Source: Hydrogenophilales bacterium 12-61-10
GTDB taxonomy: Bacteria; Pseudomonadota; Gammaproteobacteria; Burkholderiales; Thiobacillaceae
Length of the DNA: 44,950 bases
Assembly (NCBI GenBank): GCA_002279795.1
Contig: NCCT01000034.1
Coordinates: 1 to 44,950 of the forward strand
Direction of reading: 5' to 3'
Shown here piece by piece: positions 44,855 through 44,950 of this stretch. Under the pieces are notes generated by a model, which did not search any database, was not told the DNA's origin, and worked only from the letters and a program-made list of their open reading frames with translations. The position numbers were made by a program, and so were the translations under genes. Positions within the stretch are counted from its first letter, which is position 1; every line of letters begins with the position of its first letter.

Positions 44855-44950
44855 ATGGACGACACTAAAAAAATGGCCATTATCGCAACCAAGGGGACGT
44901 TGGACTGGGCTTACCCCCCGTTCATTCTGGCCTCTACGGCTGCTGCGCTG
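44855..44950 (+). CDS. DsrE2-like protein (DsrE/F/DrsH family), 5' end only
   Basis: Only the first 32 codons lie in the window. AGGAGAG precedes the ATG. The visible part includes KKMAIIATKGTLDWAYPP, the conserved start of DsrE2 sulfurtransferases, which have membrane segments and follow rhodanese and tusA in many sulfur oxidisers. The active cysteine lies beyond the edge. Confidence 0.8.
   Translation, partial: MDDTKKMAIIATKGTLDWAYPPFILASTAAAL

Overview
The window looks like chromosomal DNA of a GC-rich, chemolithotrophic sulfur-oxidising betaproteobacterium, most like Thiobacillus and its relatives. This rests on three things read from the sequence: a soxXYZA-soxB cluster, a cytoplasmic sulfite-oxidising soeABC-type cluster followed by rhodanese, tusA and a dsrE2 start, and the typical betaproteobacterial order kdsD-kdsC-lptC-lptA-lptB-rpoN-hpf-ptsN-hprK-rapZ. 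Genus is inference. I see no rRNA, tRNA, CRISPR array, prophage or insertion sequence, and no gene-free stretch longer than about 290 bases.

Layout. (1) 1-7697, minus strand: envelope and regulatory housekeeping (KDO synthesis, LPS export, sigma-54, ribosome hibernation factor, nitrogen PTS, HPr kinase, RapZ). (2) 7813-9795, plus strand: a KefB-type cation/proton antiporter. (3) 9866-24479: a type IV pilus system of the MSHA type. On the minus strand, in transcription order, it has a sigma-54 response regulator, then mshM, L, N, E, G, I, J, K and a prepilin. A separate pilin (9866-10516) has a textbook -24/-12 sigma-54 promoter, and a membrane histidine kinase (10789-12534) is divergent from it. 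(4) 24651-29700: a hypothetical protein, alaS and a DUF1415 protein. (5) 29756-33820, minus strand: sox operon with hairpins in two spacers. (6) 34022-39160: a BepA-like protease, moaC, and a two-gene signalling unit (methanogen-output-domain protein plus PAS-GGDEF-EAL). (7) 39446-44950, plus strand: soeABC, rhodanese, tusA and the first codons of dsrE2.

Working together: SoxXYZAB would oxidise thiosulfate in the periplasm. Rhodanese, TusA and DsrE2 would pass sulfane sulfur in the cytoplasm. SoeABC would oxidise the resulting sulfite at the inner face of the membrane and feed electrons to quinone. MoaC helps make the molybdenum cofactor SoeA needs.

The most striking observation is a set of coding lesions: rpoN (about 2 nt missing), lptA (signal peptide broken), soxB (about 70 nt missing with a frameshift) and the sigma-54 response regulator (C-terminal helix-turn-helix missing). 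Three of the four look like short internal deletions, and at the soxB junction the two ends share a 4-base word. Either the assembly has a systematic deletion error, or the sigma-54 pilus circuit is decaying; damage to lptA and soxB favours the former.
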